Shown one piece after another: positions 50,515 through 60,045 of a stretch of DNA of 64,000 nucleotides (its first letter is position 1; the number at the start of each line of letters is the position of its first letter). The position numbers were made by a program, and so were the translations under genes. The notes beneath the pieces are model-generated. The model did not search any database and was not told where the DNA came from. It saw nothing but the letters and a program-made list of their open reading frames with translations. The DNA lies in assembly GCA_013306675.1 (NCBI GenBank), contig JABLUY010000007.1, positions 186,001-250,000 on the forward strand, in the 5' to 3' direction. The DNA comes from Thraustochytrium sp. TN22. Lineage: Eukaryota > Sar > Bigyra > Thraustochytrida > Thraustochytriidae.

Positions 50515-52083
50515 CTACTTATCACCTGACTCGCCATCTTTTGGTTCCTCGGCATTGGCAGCCTTCCGCTCGGTGATGATCTCGCTACAGACCTGCCAAA
50601 ATTGGAGAAAGGTCTCGCGGACGACATTGGTGAGTACGTTGTGATCGATAGTCCCATCGTCCGCGATGCCATCGCGGAGGACGCGAGAGTGGGCCAAGGC
50701 ACCGTCCAAGGGTGCAGAGAAGACCATGATGACATGGGACCCTTGCTTTGGCTCGCCGCCGTCCGCGGGCTGCACCGTAACGGGCACGATGGCGTCCAAG
50801 GCGATGATGGGCGCGTTCACGGGTTGGCCAGAACGGGGTACTTCGGAGGGAGTCATGAGCTTGGTCTCGAGCAGCTGTCGCGCAAACTCATGGACGACAA
50901 TGAGCTGACAAGGAACAACGCCGGATGTGATCGACTCACGCACCCTGTGGCGGTCTGAAAGGGGCGAAGGCGGCACCGTGTCGTCCTCGGATTGGCCGAA
51001 AAAGGCGCGCGGCACGAGGTGACGCATGGCCGCAGTGATCGCGATGCAAGCTTTGAAGCTGCTCTCAGCTTCGTCCTTGGCGGTCTCCGAGTAGAGAGCA
51101 ACCTCAAGCTTGTCGTCGTTGAGGCGCAAGAGCGCGTCGCGGAAGGAGTCGCATAATCTCGACATCGAAATGAGGTTGCGTTTGACGCCGTCTGCCGGGA
51201 AGAGCGCGTCGTAGACGCGCTTGGACATTTTGGGAACGACCGTGAGGCGCCAGGCCTCATCTAGCAGTTCTTCGGGCGAGTGCTCGAGGTTGTACATCTC
51301 GACGCGTAGGCTCACGCGCTTGATCTCCTGCGGCGAGGCACCCTCAGGCAGGAGCTGGTATTGCACGCGGCAGTGCGAGCCGTCGGGGAGCTGGACCGGG
51401 TTTGCCTCCTTCCACAGTGACGAGGTGTACAGGAGGCCGATGGCGTGGCCCACACCACTGTCGACGCCAGCTCGAAGCAGACTGACGCTTTCCTCGAGCA
51501 GCATGTCGGGCGCCTCGTGCACAACTTCCACGATCTTAGCGATGAAGGCCTTCTGCTTGCGAATCGCCTCACGCAGCAGCGCGTTTTCCCTGGCCACGTC
51601 AACGCTGCCAGCTTCACGCAATATGCTGACCTCGAGCTGCAACTCGGCGATGCGCTCTAGGTACAGATCCCTCTGCGCTTCAAGTTCGGCCGTGCGCTTA
51701 CGCAGGTGCACTAGGTCGGCCTTTCGCTTCATTCGGCTTCGCTTCGACGCCTCCGCGTTGAGGTTGCGTCGACGCGCGGCCTCGAGCTCGTCGTCCTGTC
51801 TGCTCGTTTTCCGTCGCGGCTTGGCAACCGCGACGGCCTCGTCCTGGATCACGGCGGCCTGGTCCGCTTGGGTCCCGGCCATGTCTTGGTCCAGGTCCTG
51901 TTGCTTCTGCCTCCGCTGCAAAGCGCCGTCCGTGCCTTCCAGGGCGAGAGCATCTTCGAACGCTGCGTCGAGTGCTGTGTTGAGGGCTTCGTCGAGCTCG
52001 AGCTCGAGCTCAGTCTCCCAGGCCTGGAGCGGCGCGCCCATTGTGCCATCCTCCGCCTCGCCATTGCCAGCCCAGTCCAGCAT
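50515..52083 (-). CDS. bZIP transcription factor
   Basis: A 522-residue protein. The N-terminal 85 residues are acidic with Gln runs, as in activation regions. Residues 103-121 form a bZIP basic region containing NAEASKRSRMKRK, which fits the N-x-x-[AS]-S-x-x-[SC]-R DNA-contact pattern. A leucine zipper follows (LVHLRKRTAELEAQRDLYLERIAELQLEVSIL, about 124-155) and extends as a coiled coil to about 185. The remaining 330 residues are a globular-looking domain I do not recognise, without a visible PAS or LOV motif. A nuclear transcription factor is near certain; the target sites and the signal sensed by the C-terminal part are unknown. Confidence 0.88.
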   Translation of the reverse strand: MLDWAGNGEAEDGTMGAPLQAWETELELELDEALNTALDAAFEDALALEGTDGALQRRQKQQDLDQDMAGTQADQAAVIQDEAVAVAKPRRKTSRQDDELEAARRRNLNAEASKRSRMKRKADLVHLRKRTAELEAQRDLYLERIAELQLEVSILREAGSVDVARENALLREAIRKQKAFIAKIVEVVHEAPDMLLEESVSLLRAGVDSGVGHAIGLLYTSSLWKEANPVQLPDGSHCRVQYQLLPEGASPQEIKRVSLRVEMYNLEHSPEELLDEAWRLTVVPKMSKRVYDALFPADGVKRNLISMSRLCDSFRDALLRLNDDKLEVALYSETAKDEAESSFKACIAITAAMRHLVPRAFFGQSEDDTVPPSPLSDRHRVRESITSGVVPCQLIVVHEFARQLLETKLMTPSEVPRSGQPVNAPIIALDAIVPVTVQPADGGEPKQGSHVIMVFSAPLDGALAHSRVLRDGIADDGTIDHNVLTNVVRETFLQFWQVCSEIITERKAANAEEPKDGESGDK

Positions 52084-52639
52084 GGCCTACGTTAGCGCGC
52101 TTGGCTGCCGTGCCACAGCTCGGCACCACGTGGACCTGACGGCGACGGCGGCTTGCCTGCTGTCTCCCAGCTAGGCTCGCCCGTACTCCTGTCGCGATGC
52201 GCGCGAAGGTTGCTGGTTTGGTGTGCTTACCTGCCGGTGCGACCTGCCCAGTGACACGGTGCTGTCATGGTGCAGAGGCTGTTCCGCCTGCGGTCTACGC
52301 CGGTGAGCGGCCCACAGTTCGGCTGTCGCTCTGACGACACGTTGTCCATGTCCATGTCATCATCCGAGTCTCATCATTGGCCAGCGGCCGCTGCGGTGCT
52401 GCGGCCTTACGCTCAACGCACGCTACCACGCTGCATTGGCAAGTTGGGCGACCACGGAGAAGTCTGACATCCGGCCTTACCGTTTAGCTTCACTGGTGCG
52501 CCGAGTTGCCGTGGCGGTGGCAGCACGAGGCGGCCACTGGCGCAGTGGTTTGAGAAAGAGAAGCCGAGATCTGTATCGAGGCCGCCGCGACTCGCCCCGA
52601 AAGACTGAGCCCTGCCGGACGGACAGAGCTACCTCTCTA

Positions 52640-54340
52640 AGATTTACTTGTTGTTCCCGTACCATGGTACCCAGGTAATAAGGAAAGAAGCAGAAGAACA
52701 TGAAGAGGAAACGAAAGGAAGACCCGGGTCCAGCTGCGCAAGTGCTGGCCGCCTTCCCACTCCTGATGCACGGGTGCCGACTCGTGCACCACCGCCGAGC
52801 CGACTTGGCGCCACACGGTTGCAGGTCTGCCAGCGTGTCGACAATGCCTGCGCGAGACAAGCTCGAATGAGTGAAATTGGCAGCTCGTCGCTCTCGCCTG
52901 CTAAGTCCACCCTCGGGCGACAATCAGGTCTGGTGAGCTCGACCGGCGAGCTGATAGTCGCTGACATGGACCACAGCGCCTCGGAACGCTTGTCTCATGA
53001 ACTCTGCGTCGCACGCTGGCGCGGACTTTGCCGATGTCCCCGGCAGCATCGTAGAGCTTGTCTTTTGTTGCGCATCTTGGAGTTGTTTCAGACAAGTGAT
53101 CTTGTTCCATGACGACAAATCGCGCTGCAGCAGGCTGTTTTCACCCCACTCGCGCCTGCCGCAGTGCTTGGAAAGTGAATCGATCTCATTGGCGCGTTCA
53201 TGGCGCGAGTGAGCTCAGCTGGTGCAATTTTCGGCGAGCAATGCCTTGACCGTGGGCTCGATGTCCTTGTTCTGACGCTTGACTGACCTGAATCCATCCG
53301 TCCAAGACAGGTAGGTCTGTTCTGCACATCTGAGCTCACTGTGAGTCCCCAGGTTCTCCCTTCCTTCCCCACTCCTGAGATTGCTCTCACTCTGGAGCCA
53401 GAAGCGTGGCTGCAGTTGCTTGACAAACTTCCTTCGTCCACCGTCTCCGGCAGAAGGGAGTGCCGCCAATGGCTGGGTTCCGAAACAGTAAGCAGATTTT
53501 AATCACATTTGAGTCATGCGATGTCGGCTCTGTGATGATGTATCGTCATAACCCGCCCTTGACGCCGACTTAAGATTCCCTCCACCGGGACAACCTTCTT
53601 CGAACTCTGACAAGTCAAACCTCTTGTGGATGTTCTCCACGGCAAGCAAGCTGGAATCACCGACCTACCTGTACACGTCTTATCAGAGCGCATTCCACGC
53701 TCCACGAATTCGGTCCACAGTACGGTGTAAGGCGTCGATGCAGAGAGAAAAATTAAGCGCATCGCGTCCGCTACTTGATATCGAATTTCATGGTTGGCAA
53801 ACTCGATGAAGACTCTTGCGCAGGGATGGGCGAGGCGAACTCTATCACGCACTACCTGCCTGCTCGCCTGCTTCGCACTCGCGATGCCGGTCTGCCTGCG
53901 GCAACCCCGGGATCTCCAGCAGAATTTGCGGCGCTTCTGTCTGGGCCTCGGCGACCTCAGTGATGGCTTTCCCAAGAGATCGAAAGCCGCGACATGCGGC
54001 GGGAAAACCAAGAGCGCAGGGAGGCCACACCTCCTCACCTACAATATGCGACATGAATCCATGGGAGGTTGGTGGAGCCGCACGCAAGTTCACGCTGACA
54101 CGCTGGTCCAGCCAGGCCTATGCCCTCTGTTCCCATCTTCCAAATTCCGACATGACTGCATGGGAACTTCACGGGCAGCACGCCACGCACGCCACGGCCT
54201 CGCTCGGAAGGGGCCGATGTGCCGCCAAAAGACCCAGCCCTTTCCGTGCAGCCAGATAGACTCGACGTGCCAGCGAGCCATACTACTAGGCAGCCATAGG
54301 CCAGCCATAAATTATTTCGGAACATTAGCTAAACAGGTGT
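52640..54340 (-). pseudogene. Decayed gene or mobile-element remnant, unidentified
   Basis: Minus-strand segments with balanced composition occur in succession (for example around 53845-54000, 53600-53800, 53215-53420 and 52924-53210), one of them heptad-like. None shows a signature of a transposase, reverse transcriptase or host gene that I can name. The lower GC and the loss of a single frame suggest an old insertion or dead gene. Confidence 0.25.
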
Positions 54341-54510
54341 GAAGACTGCGCGGGGTCGAGGAAAGCAGGGGAGATGCGGCCAATTTTTTCGCACGCCTGT
54401 GCACTCGTGGCTGGCTGGCCCTGGCTGCCACAGGCGCCAAAGCTCGCCAAACGCGCCAAAGCTCGCCAAACTCTCCAAAGGCACCAAGGCGTGCCAGCCA
54501 GGCACCAAGA

Positions 54511-54650
54511 CGCGCCAAAGCGCGCCAAAGCGCGCCAAAGCGCGCCAAAGCGCGCCAAAGCGCGCCAAAGCGCGCCAAAGCGCGCCAAAGCGCGCCAAAG
54601 CGCGCCAAAGCGCGCCAAAGCGCGCCAAAGCGCACCAAAGCGCGCCAAAT
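54511..54650. repeat. 10-bp satellite CGCGCCAAAG, 14 copies
   Basis: Fourteen head-to-tail copies of CGCGCCAAAG: thirteen share the CGCGCCAAA core (the last ends in T) and one reads CGCACCAAAG. Degenerate relatives (GCTCGCCAAA, GGCGCCAAAG) continue upstream to about 54437. Each unit contains GCGCCAAA, the complement of the E2F/DP consensus TTTGGCGC. It generates spurious long frames on both strands. Confidence 0.95.
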
Positions 54651-55566
54651 GCACACCTGGGTTCTCTCTTCATTTTATTTGCTTTCATTTGGCTTCATTT
54701 TGGTACGGGTACCCCCGGTACTGGTAAGCAGGATTGGAAAAATCGAATTTCCTTGCGCGGCGTCAATGTCAGTCACAGGGCGCTCAGCGGCTGGCTGTGC
54801 GTGACGCAAGCGAGGCTGCGTACGACTTGGGGGCAGTCTCGCAAGGCCCTTTGGCTGCGTGGAGGAAACCGAGGTCCCGAAAGTGGGGCTGACCTCACGA
54901 GCCGTGTTTACAGGTTGGGGACTGCCGGTTTCGGGCCCGGAGAACTCCGAGTCACGGCGCGCTCGTCCAGGTCCGCGGCTTGCCGAGAGGGCTGGGGAAG
55001 CCTCACGGTGACGAGCCAGACACTACCTGGCTGCGGACTGCGCGCTGGGCACGTTGCGTCAGATTGCGTCAGGCTGCAACCGTGGCTTGGACACGACGCT
55101 GCTGCTAACTTATAGCCAGCCGGACGATGTGCACCCGTGCTTCGCGGCAGGCGAAAGCTAGCGCGAAAGCTCTCACCTGATGCTCCCGAGGTTGATCTCC
55201 CAGTGAAGGGGTCCCGTGCTGCCGCAGTTCCAATCCCGGCCCTGGCGGGGAGCTGTCCGCCTGGCTGGCGCCTCGAAGAAGACCTGATTTCTCCAGTCTC
55301 CTTTGGACGCTAGCGAAACTTCGCTGCACCGCGTGAGCCAGCTCGAGCGCACGCGCGCGTACCCTCGCCCCTTGAACGCCTGCGTGCGCAAAGGTTCGGA
55401 AGCCAGGCCGCGGACGCACGCGCGGCCTTGCTCGTTTGCTTGCTTGCTTGTGCGCTCGGAAGTTTGCCCCTGCGCCCACGGCCACGCTCGCTGGCTCGTT
55501 CGCTCGCTAGCTCAGTAGTGCCCCCTCCCGGAGCCTGAAGGATTCATCCGGCTCCCTGGACCGAGG

Positions 55567-57087
55567 ATGCGAGCCGAACGCCATGCGATCAGACCTCGTT
55601 CGCACGCGATGCGAAGTAGTAGTGCCAAGACAGCAACAGTCATGGCGCCATCCTTCTCGGCATCGCGACCGTCCACGGCGCTGCTGGGCGCTCCGAATGC
55701 CGACCGTGTCACCACCAGCAAACCGCTTGCCCGCGTCGGCAGCCGAGACAAGGAGAACAACAGCAGCGGGAACCTCAGCGACCTCAGCATGGTGCTGCGT
55801 GCCGCTGAGCAGGAGGACACGTTGTCCCTCCAGCAAGGGTCCACCTCGGGCTCCTTCAAGGGCGCAACTCGCCTCAGCAAACTCCTCAAGAAGGGCATCA
55901 ACGTCTTCCCAGGCGGCTTCTCCGCGGTCCGGCCGCGGCACACGCGCTCGTATTCGGAGGAGAGCTGCGCCTCGTCTTTTCACGAACCCCGCACATCGGC
56001 GGCCGTGCCCGCAACCGCCACGGGCGTCAAGCTTCGGCAGCGCCCACATTCGGACCAGTCCGCGCTTTGCTCCTGCGGCCCTGCTTGCAAGCTGGCCTCT
56101 GATCAGGACGTCGAGCTGGACGTCGTCATGCAGCGCGAGATCTCGCGGCACGGCTATGAGGTCTGCAACCCGTGGAGCGAGAGCAGGAACGCCTTCGCGG
56201 CCGTGCGCCGCGTGCCGCGGACCTCCTCGTCCGTCAGCCTGACGGGTCGCTCCGCCCCACTTGCCGGCGCCGCTGATGCCGATCAGCTTCCCTCCGCCTC
56301 CTCCGACGCCCGCGAGCGGGTGGTGATCAACATCGTCCCCGCGTGCCCACGCAACCTGGAGCGCGCCTTCAACGAGGTACGCATCCTCAAGGCCTGCGGC
56401 GCGCACCCGTTTCTTGTGCGCTACGAGAACCTCATCGTGCTCGAAACGCACAAGCTGTGCATTGTCACCGAGTTGGTCCAGGGCGGCAGCCTTCGTCGCC
56501 GGCTGCGCCAAGCCGGCCCGCTACCGCTGGCCGCGGTGCGCTTCTACGCTGCCGAGATCGCCGAGACGCTCTTTTGCCTCCACTCGCTGGGCGTCGCTCA
56601 CAACGCCATCAGCCTGGAGAACATTTTGATCGCCATGGACGGCCACATCAAGGTCGCCAATTTCCGGGCCGCCTCTATGGAGCCCGGCGGGGGGCAGCAC
56701 CATGAGGTGGGTGCCGGTGCCGGCTCCGGAGCGCGCGCCGACGTTGACGAGAGCGATGCCATTCTCAACGACTGGTGGAGCCTCGGGGCGCTCGTCTACG
56801 AGCTGCTGTTCGCGAAGAAGCCCTGTAGCAGCACCCTGGCGCCCGCCGCAGCGCGTCAGTCCCTGCGTCTCAACGCACTCCCACTCCCGGGCAACCAGGT
56901 TCCGGACATGGCTGCTTGGGGTTTCATCAGCGACCTCCTGGTCCCGGCCCGTGTGTGGCGCCTCGGGTCCTGCCGCCGCGGTGGCTTCCAGGCGGTGCGC
57001 GAGCACGACTTCTTCTCCTCACTCGACTGGCGCGACGTTCAGGCCAAGGCGCTCGTGCCTCCCTGGCTGCCTTCGCTCGACAGCTGA
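55567..57087 (+). CDS. AGC-type pseudokinase
   Basis: A 506-residue protein. The first 240 residues are Ser-rich, probably disordered, with a Cys patch near 168-174. A kinase fold follows (about 248-485): the alpha-C Glu is kept (E270 in FNEVRIL), hinge-like TELVQGGSL, and DWWSLGALVYELLF at 402-415. The catalytic residues are replaced: the beta-3 Lys position is N255 (VVINIV), HRD reads HNA (345-347) with SLEN after it, and DFG reads NFR (365-367). The glycine loop is not recognisable. The end, HDFFSSLDWRDVQAKALVPPW, is the AGC-kinase pattern HPFF..idW..l....v.PP. It should be an inactive scaffold or allosteric regulator. It converges on the J-domain gene. Confidence 0.88.
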   Translation: MRAERHAIRPRSHAMRSSSAKTATVMAPSFSASRPSTALLGAPNADRVTTSKPLARVGSRDKENNSSGNLSDLSMVLRAAEQEDTLSLQQGSTSGSFKGATRLSKLLKKGINVFPGGFSAVRPRHTRSYSEESCASSFHEPRTSAAVPATATGVKLRQRPHSDQSALCSCGPACKLASDQDVELDVVMQREISRHGYEVCNPWSESRNAFAAVRRVPRTSSSVSLTGRSAPLAGAADADQLPSASSDARERVVINIVPACPRNLERAFNEVRILKACGAHPFLVRYENLIVLETHKLCIVTELVQGGSLRRRLRQAGPLPLAAVRFYAAEIAETLFCLHSLGVAHNAISLENILIAMDGHIKVANFRAASMEPGGGQHHEVGAGAGSGARADVDESDAILNDWWSLGALVYELLFAKKPCSSTLAPAAARQSLRLNALPLPGNQVPDMAAWGFISDLLVPARVWRLGSCRRGGFQAVREHDFFSSLDWRDVQAKALVPPWLPSLDS

Positions 57088-57455
57088 ACATCGAGGGAGC
57101 GGCCCTACTTTTTTGTCCATGGTGTGAGAGAGGCCCACAGTGGGAGTGCACATTTTCTTCTCGCGCTGTGACCGACCAACTCTGCCGAGTTTTCTTCGCA
57201 GCGCTGCCGTGCACTCTCCCACTGGCAGGCCGGCCGACCTCTTCTCTTATCCTCTGGGTCCTCCGAAGTTCTTCTCTCTCGCATTTTCTTTTGCATTTTT
57301 GCCAACGCGTTCACTACAATTCTCAATTTTCCCTTCTCATCAGGCTAGCTAGGCCTACCTACAACCTACGGCTTACTTACTTACTTACGTTCACACGCAT
57401 CTCCATGTCGCCTTCGCCGGCCCTTCGCCGGCCCTTCGTCGGCCTGCGTCGGCCC
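57088..57455. other. Convergent spacer
   Basis: A 368-bp spacer between the pseudokinase stop (+) and the J-domain gene stop (-). It contains a pyrimidine-rich patch at about 57236-57330, a GCTAGCTAGG element at 57343-57352 and a TTAC run at 57372-57387. Probably two 3' UTRs; no gene. Confidence 0.5.
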
Positions 57456-58595
57456 TCATGGCCTAACCTTTTCGAAGCGCACCTTGATCTTCTCCGTGGG
57501 CGAGAGAGCAACGGTGTAGCGGCCCTCGCCGCGGCCCACGTCGGTGATCGTGCCCCACCTGCCGTTGTGCTGCGGGGCATTCGCCAGGTTGACAATCTGC
57601 ACGACAGTGTCGCGCGGCAAGATGACGTTGGCCACGCTCAGGCTCATGGAACCCAGAGGCGTATTGACGTAGACGCGGTGCTTGGCCACGTCATAGTCGA
57701 AGAGCGTGCCAGTCTTGCCATTCACGGCAGGCTTACTCGCCACGCCCGTCACCTCCACGTTGCGCACCATCTGCTGCACGTTCTCGCGTCGCAGCGCCAG
57801 CGCTGCGTCCTCGCCGTCCGGACGCACAATATAGCGGTCCTTGGCCGCGTCGAAGTGCACGACACGTCCGACCGTCTCGTTCAGGTACGCCTTGCCCGTG
57901 AGCCGCTTGATGGTGACGACCGTGTCCGGCTTGAGCACGCCGGGCGGCGGCGGCCCGGCCGGCCGCTGCTGCTGCTGCGGCATACCGCCGAAGCCGCCCG
58001 GCATGCCACCAAAGCCGCCGGGCATGCCGCCAAAGCCGCCCGGCATGCCACCGCCCATGGACTGGAAGCCGCCCGGCCCCATGCTCTGGAACTGCATACC
58101 AGGCATGCCGCCCATACCGCCGCCCATTCCCTGAAAGCCGCCAGGCATCCCGCCCATGCTCTGGAATTGCACGTTCCCAGGCATGCCGCCTCCCATGCCG
58201 CCGCCCATGCCGCCCATGCCGCCCTTGAAGAAGGCCTCGAACGGGTCCGCGCTGCCAAAGAACTGCTTGAAGATATCGTCCGCGCTGGAGAAGTGCATGC
58301 CGCCGCCGCCGCCGCCAAAGCCGCCAGCCCCGCCGAAGCCGCCGCCGCCCGGCATGCCGCCCTCAAGGCCGGCCTTGCCGAACTGATCATACGTCTTGCG
58401 CTTGTCCTTGTCGCTCAGCACCTCGTACGCGTTCGCCACCTTCTTGAACTTCTCCTCGGCCGCCTCGCGGTTGTCCGGGTTCTTGTCCGGGTGGTACTTG
58501 ATGGCCAGCTTCCGGTACGCCTTCTTGATGTCCGCCTCGGACGCGTCGCGGGCCACGCCCAGCACCTTGTAGAAGTCATCCGAGTCCACCGACAT
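57456..58595 (-). CDS. J-domain (DnaJ/HSP40) protein with SH3-like barrel repeats
   Basis: A 379-residue protein. Residues 7-70 are a J domain with the HPD motif at 35-37 (YHPDKNP), which stimulates HSP70 ATPase. Residues 77-215 are a Gly/Met/Phe-rich linker with repeated GGMPGGF units and a segment [18 protein letters not shown] like that in type II HSP40s. Residues 220-379 carry three units of about 50 residues with the pattern V.I..L....N...G.V..FD...RY.V (starting near 224, 278 and 328), resembling small SH3/KOW-type barrels. They replace the usual HSP40 substrate-binding domains, and there is no zinc-finger cysteine cluster. Its likely role is an HSP70 cochaperone with specialised clients. 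The ATG used is the first in frame. Confidence 0.9.
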   Translation of the reverse strand: MSVDSDDFYKVLGVARDASEADIKKAYRKLAIKYHPDKNPDNREAAEEKFKKVANAYEVLSDKDKRKTYDQFGKAGLEGGMPGGGGFGGAGGFGGGGGGMHFSSADDIFKQFFGSADPFEAFFKGGMGGMGGGMGGGMPGNVQFQSMGGMPGGFQGMGGGMGGMPGMQFQSMGPGGFQSMGGGMPGGFGGMPGGFGGMPGGFGGMPQQQQRPAGPPPPGVLKPDTVVTIKRLTGKAYLNETVGRVVHFDAAKDRYIVRPDGEDAALALRRENVQQMVRNVEVTGVASKPAVNGKTGTLFDYDVAKHRVYVNTPLGSMSLSVANVILPRDTVVQIVNLANAPQHNGRWGTITDVGRGEGRYTVALSPTEKIKVRFEKVRP

Positions 58596-59269
58596 TCTCC
58601 CCGCCCGCGGGGCGCGCGCGCAGCCACCAGCGCTCCGCGTCAACCTCGGGCCGCGGGGCCCAGCGCGGCCCGGGCTAGCTGGCTAGAGCAAGCTCCTGCT
58701 TGCTTGACGACGGACGCAGACCCGGCCCGCCGCGCGCCGCGAGACCCGCCGCGCGGCCCCGTCGCCTGCCCGCCTGCCTGCCCGCCGCTGGCGCCGCTGC
58801 GCTGATGCTGCTCTGCGCGCCGCTGGTGATGGGCCTCAGCTCCAAGCAGCCCCCAAGCTAGCTCTAGCTAGCTAAGAAGTAGACCTTCTTGAAAGTTGTC
58901 AGCTGACTGCTTCTTGCGCTGCGCCTCGCCCGGCTTCGCGAAGCTCCGCCGCGGGATGGCCCGGCGCGCGCGCTGCCCCCACCCCCGCCCGCCGCGAGGC
59001 CCCTCGGCCGCGCCACGAGGGGGGCACGCTGCGAGCGCGGCGCTCTCCGGAGAAACCTAAGCGACCCCGGCGCCGGCGCGCACCCGAACGGAAACGTGCG
59101 CGCGCACGGGCGCGTGCGCGCGCGTACCGCCTGGCTCGCGCGCTTCTGCGCGCAGCTTGTACTTGGAGGAGACTCAAGGCGAGGAGTGCGAAGTCGGGTG
59201 CTGCAGAGGCGGGGCGACCACGCGGACGTGGCCGCGCGAGCGCGAGCTCTGCTTCGAAGGCGAGCGAAA
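58596..59269. other. Divergent promoter region, J-domain gene / DRC8
   Basis: A 674-bp region between divergent start codons. It contains a cluster of AGCT/CTAG palindromes at about 58857-58873 and GC-rich sequence on both sides, with a CG-rich alternating patch at about 59093-59120. The frame of DRC8 is open upstream to 59096 but without an ATG. Confidence 0.5.
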
Positions 59270-59878
59270 ATGGGCAAGGGCAAGGGCAAGGGCAAGAAGA
59301 AGGCGGAGGCGGACGCGGACGCGGGCGCCGAGGAGGCGGCGCCGGTGGTGGTGGAGGAGAGCGCGGCGACGAAGCGGCACCGCGCCAACATCCGCGCGGC
59401 GTTCATGCTCTTCGACAAGGAGGCGGAGGAACGGGTGCTGCAGGAGGACGTGCGCACCATCATGCGGTACCTGGGGCAGTTTCCCAGCGACGCGGAGGTG
59501 GAAGAGCTCATCCTGCCAACGATGCAGAGCGACGAGCCAGACGCCTACGTGACGCTGGAGAAGTTCGAGCCGCGTATGCTTGAGATGCTGGAGCAGAACC
59601 GCTTCCCACCCGAGCCCATGGACGTCCTGGTCAGTGCGTTTCGCGCCATCGACACGGATGGCCTCGGCTATGTGGAGGCGGATTACTTCAAGGAGCTGCT
59701 CTCTCAGATGGGCACGCCTTTCAAGAACAAGGAGGTGGAGTCCTTCATGAACGTCGCGCTCGACATCTCCTCGGGACGCATCTACTACGAGGACTACGCG
59801 CTCTTTTGCGCAAAGCAAATTAGCGACCATGTGCGCACCTGGGAGACCGGCGGGCCGTCACTACCCACCAGCGATTGA
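59270..59878 (+). CDS. DRC8: Dynein regulatory complex protein 8 (EF-hand, EFCAB2)
   Basis: A 202-residue protein with a Lys/Ala-rich start (KGKGKGKK), then a calmodulin-like fold aligning with EFCAB2/DRC8: FMLFDKEAEERVLQEDVRTIMRYLGQFP, AYVTLEKF, then DVLVSAFRAIDTDGLGYVE and SGRIYYEDYA. The EF loops are degenerate: in the best one the 12th loop position is Tyr instead of Glu, so calcium binding is doubtful, as in several DRC8 proteins. DRC8 is part of the nexin-dynein regulatory complex of motile axonemes, so the organism builds motile flagella. Neighbours on the minus strand are an unknown gene at 60046-61713 and kinesin-9 beyond it. Confidence 0.9.
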   Translation: MGKGKGKGKKKAEADADAGAEEAAPVVVEESAATKRHRANIRAAFMLFDKEAEERVLQEDVRTIMRYLGQFPSDAEVEELILPTMQSDEPDAYVTLEKFEPRMLEMLEQNRFPPEPMDVLVSAFRAIDTDGLGYVEADYFKELLSQMGTPFKNKEVESFMNVALDISSGRIYYEDYALFCAKQISDHVRTWETGGPSLPTSD

Positions 59879-59981
59879 GCTGTTGTGCGGCCTGCTCTTC
59901 GTTTTCATCCTTCTTAGCTAAGCTTAGGCCTTAGGGCTCGCTCTTAGAACAGAGTAAAAGACACAGAAAGGTTGCACTTAC

Positions 59982-60018
59982 GACTGACTGACTGACTGAC
60001 TGACTGACTGACTGACTG
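59982..60018. repeat. GACT tetranucleotide array
   Basis: About nine tandem copies of GACT between the convergent stops of DRC8 and the gene at 60046-61713. Confidence 0.92.
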
Positions 60019-60045
60019 CCAGTGCCTGACTGACCGACTGACTGA

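Larger units (their letters stand above)
52084..55566. other. Gene-free interval with decayed coding-like DNA
   Basis: About 3.5 kb. The part from about 52640 to 54340 is less GC-rich and shows short protein-like segments on the minus strand that no single frame joins; a 10-bp satellite occupies 54511-54650. From 54660 to 55566 nothing was recognised apart from an AGCTAG element near 55507. Confidence 0.5.

Noticed and set aside
54312-54727. Repeat proteins on both strands over the 10-bp satellite
   Set aside because: The 10-bp unit is open in several frames at once, so the frames are by-products of the array.
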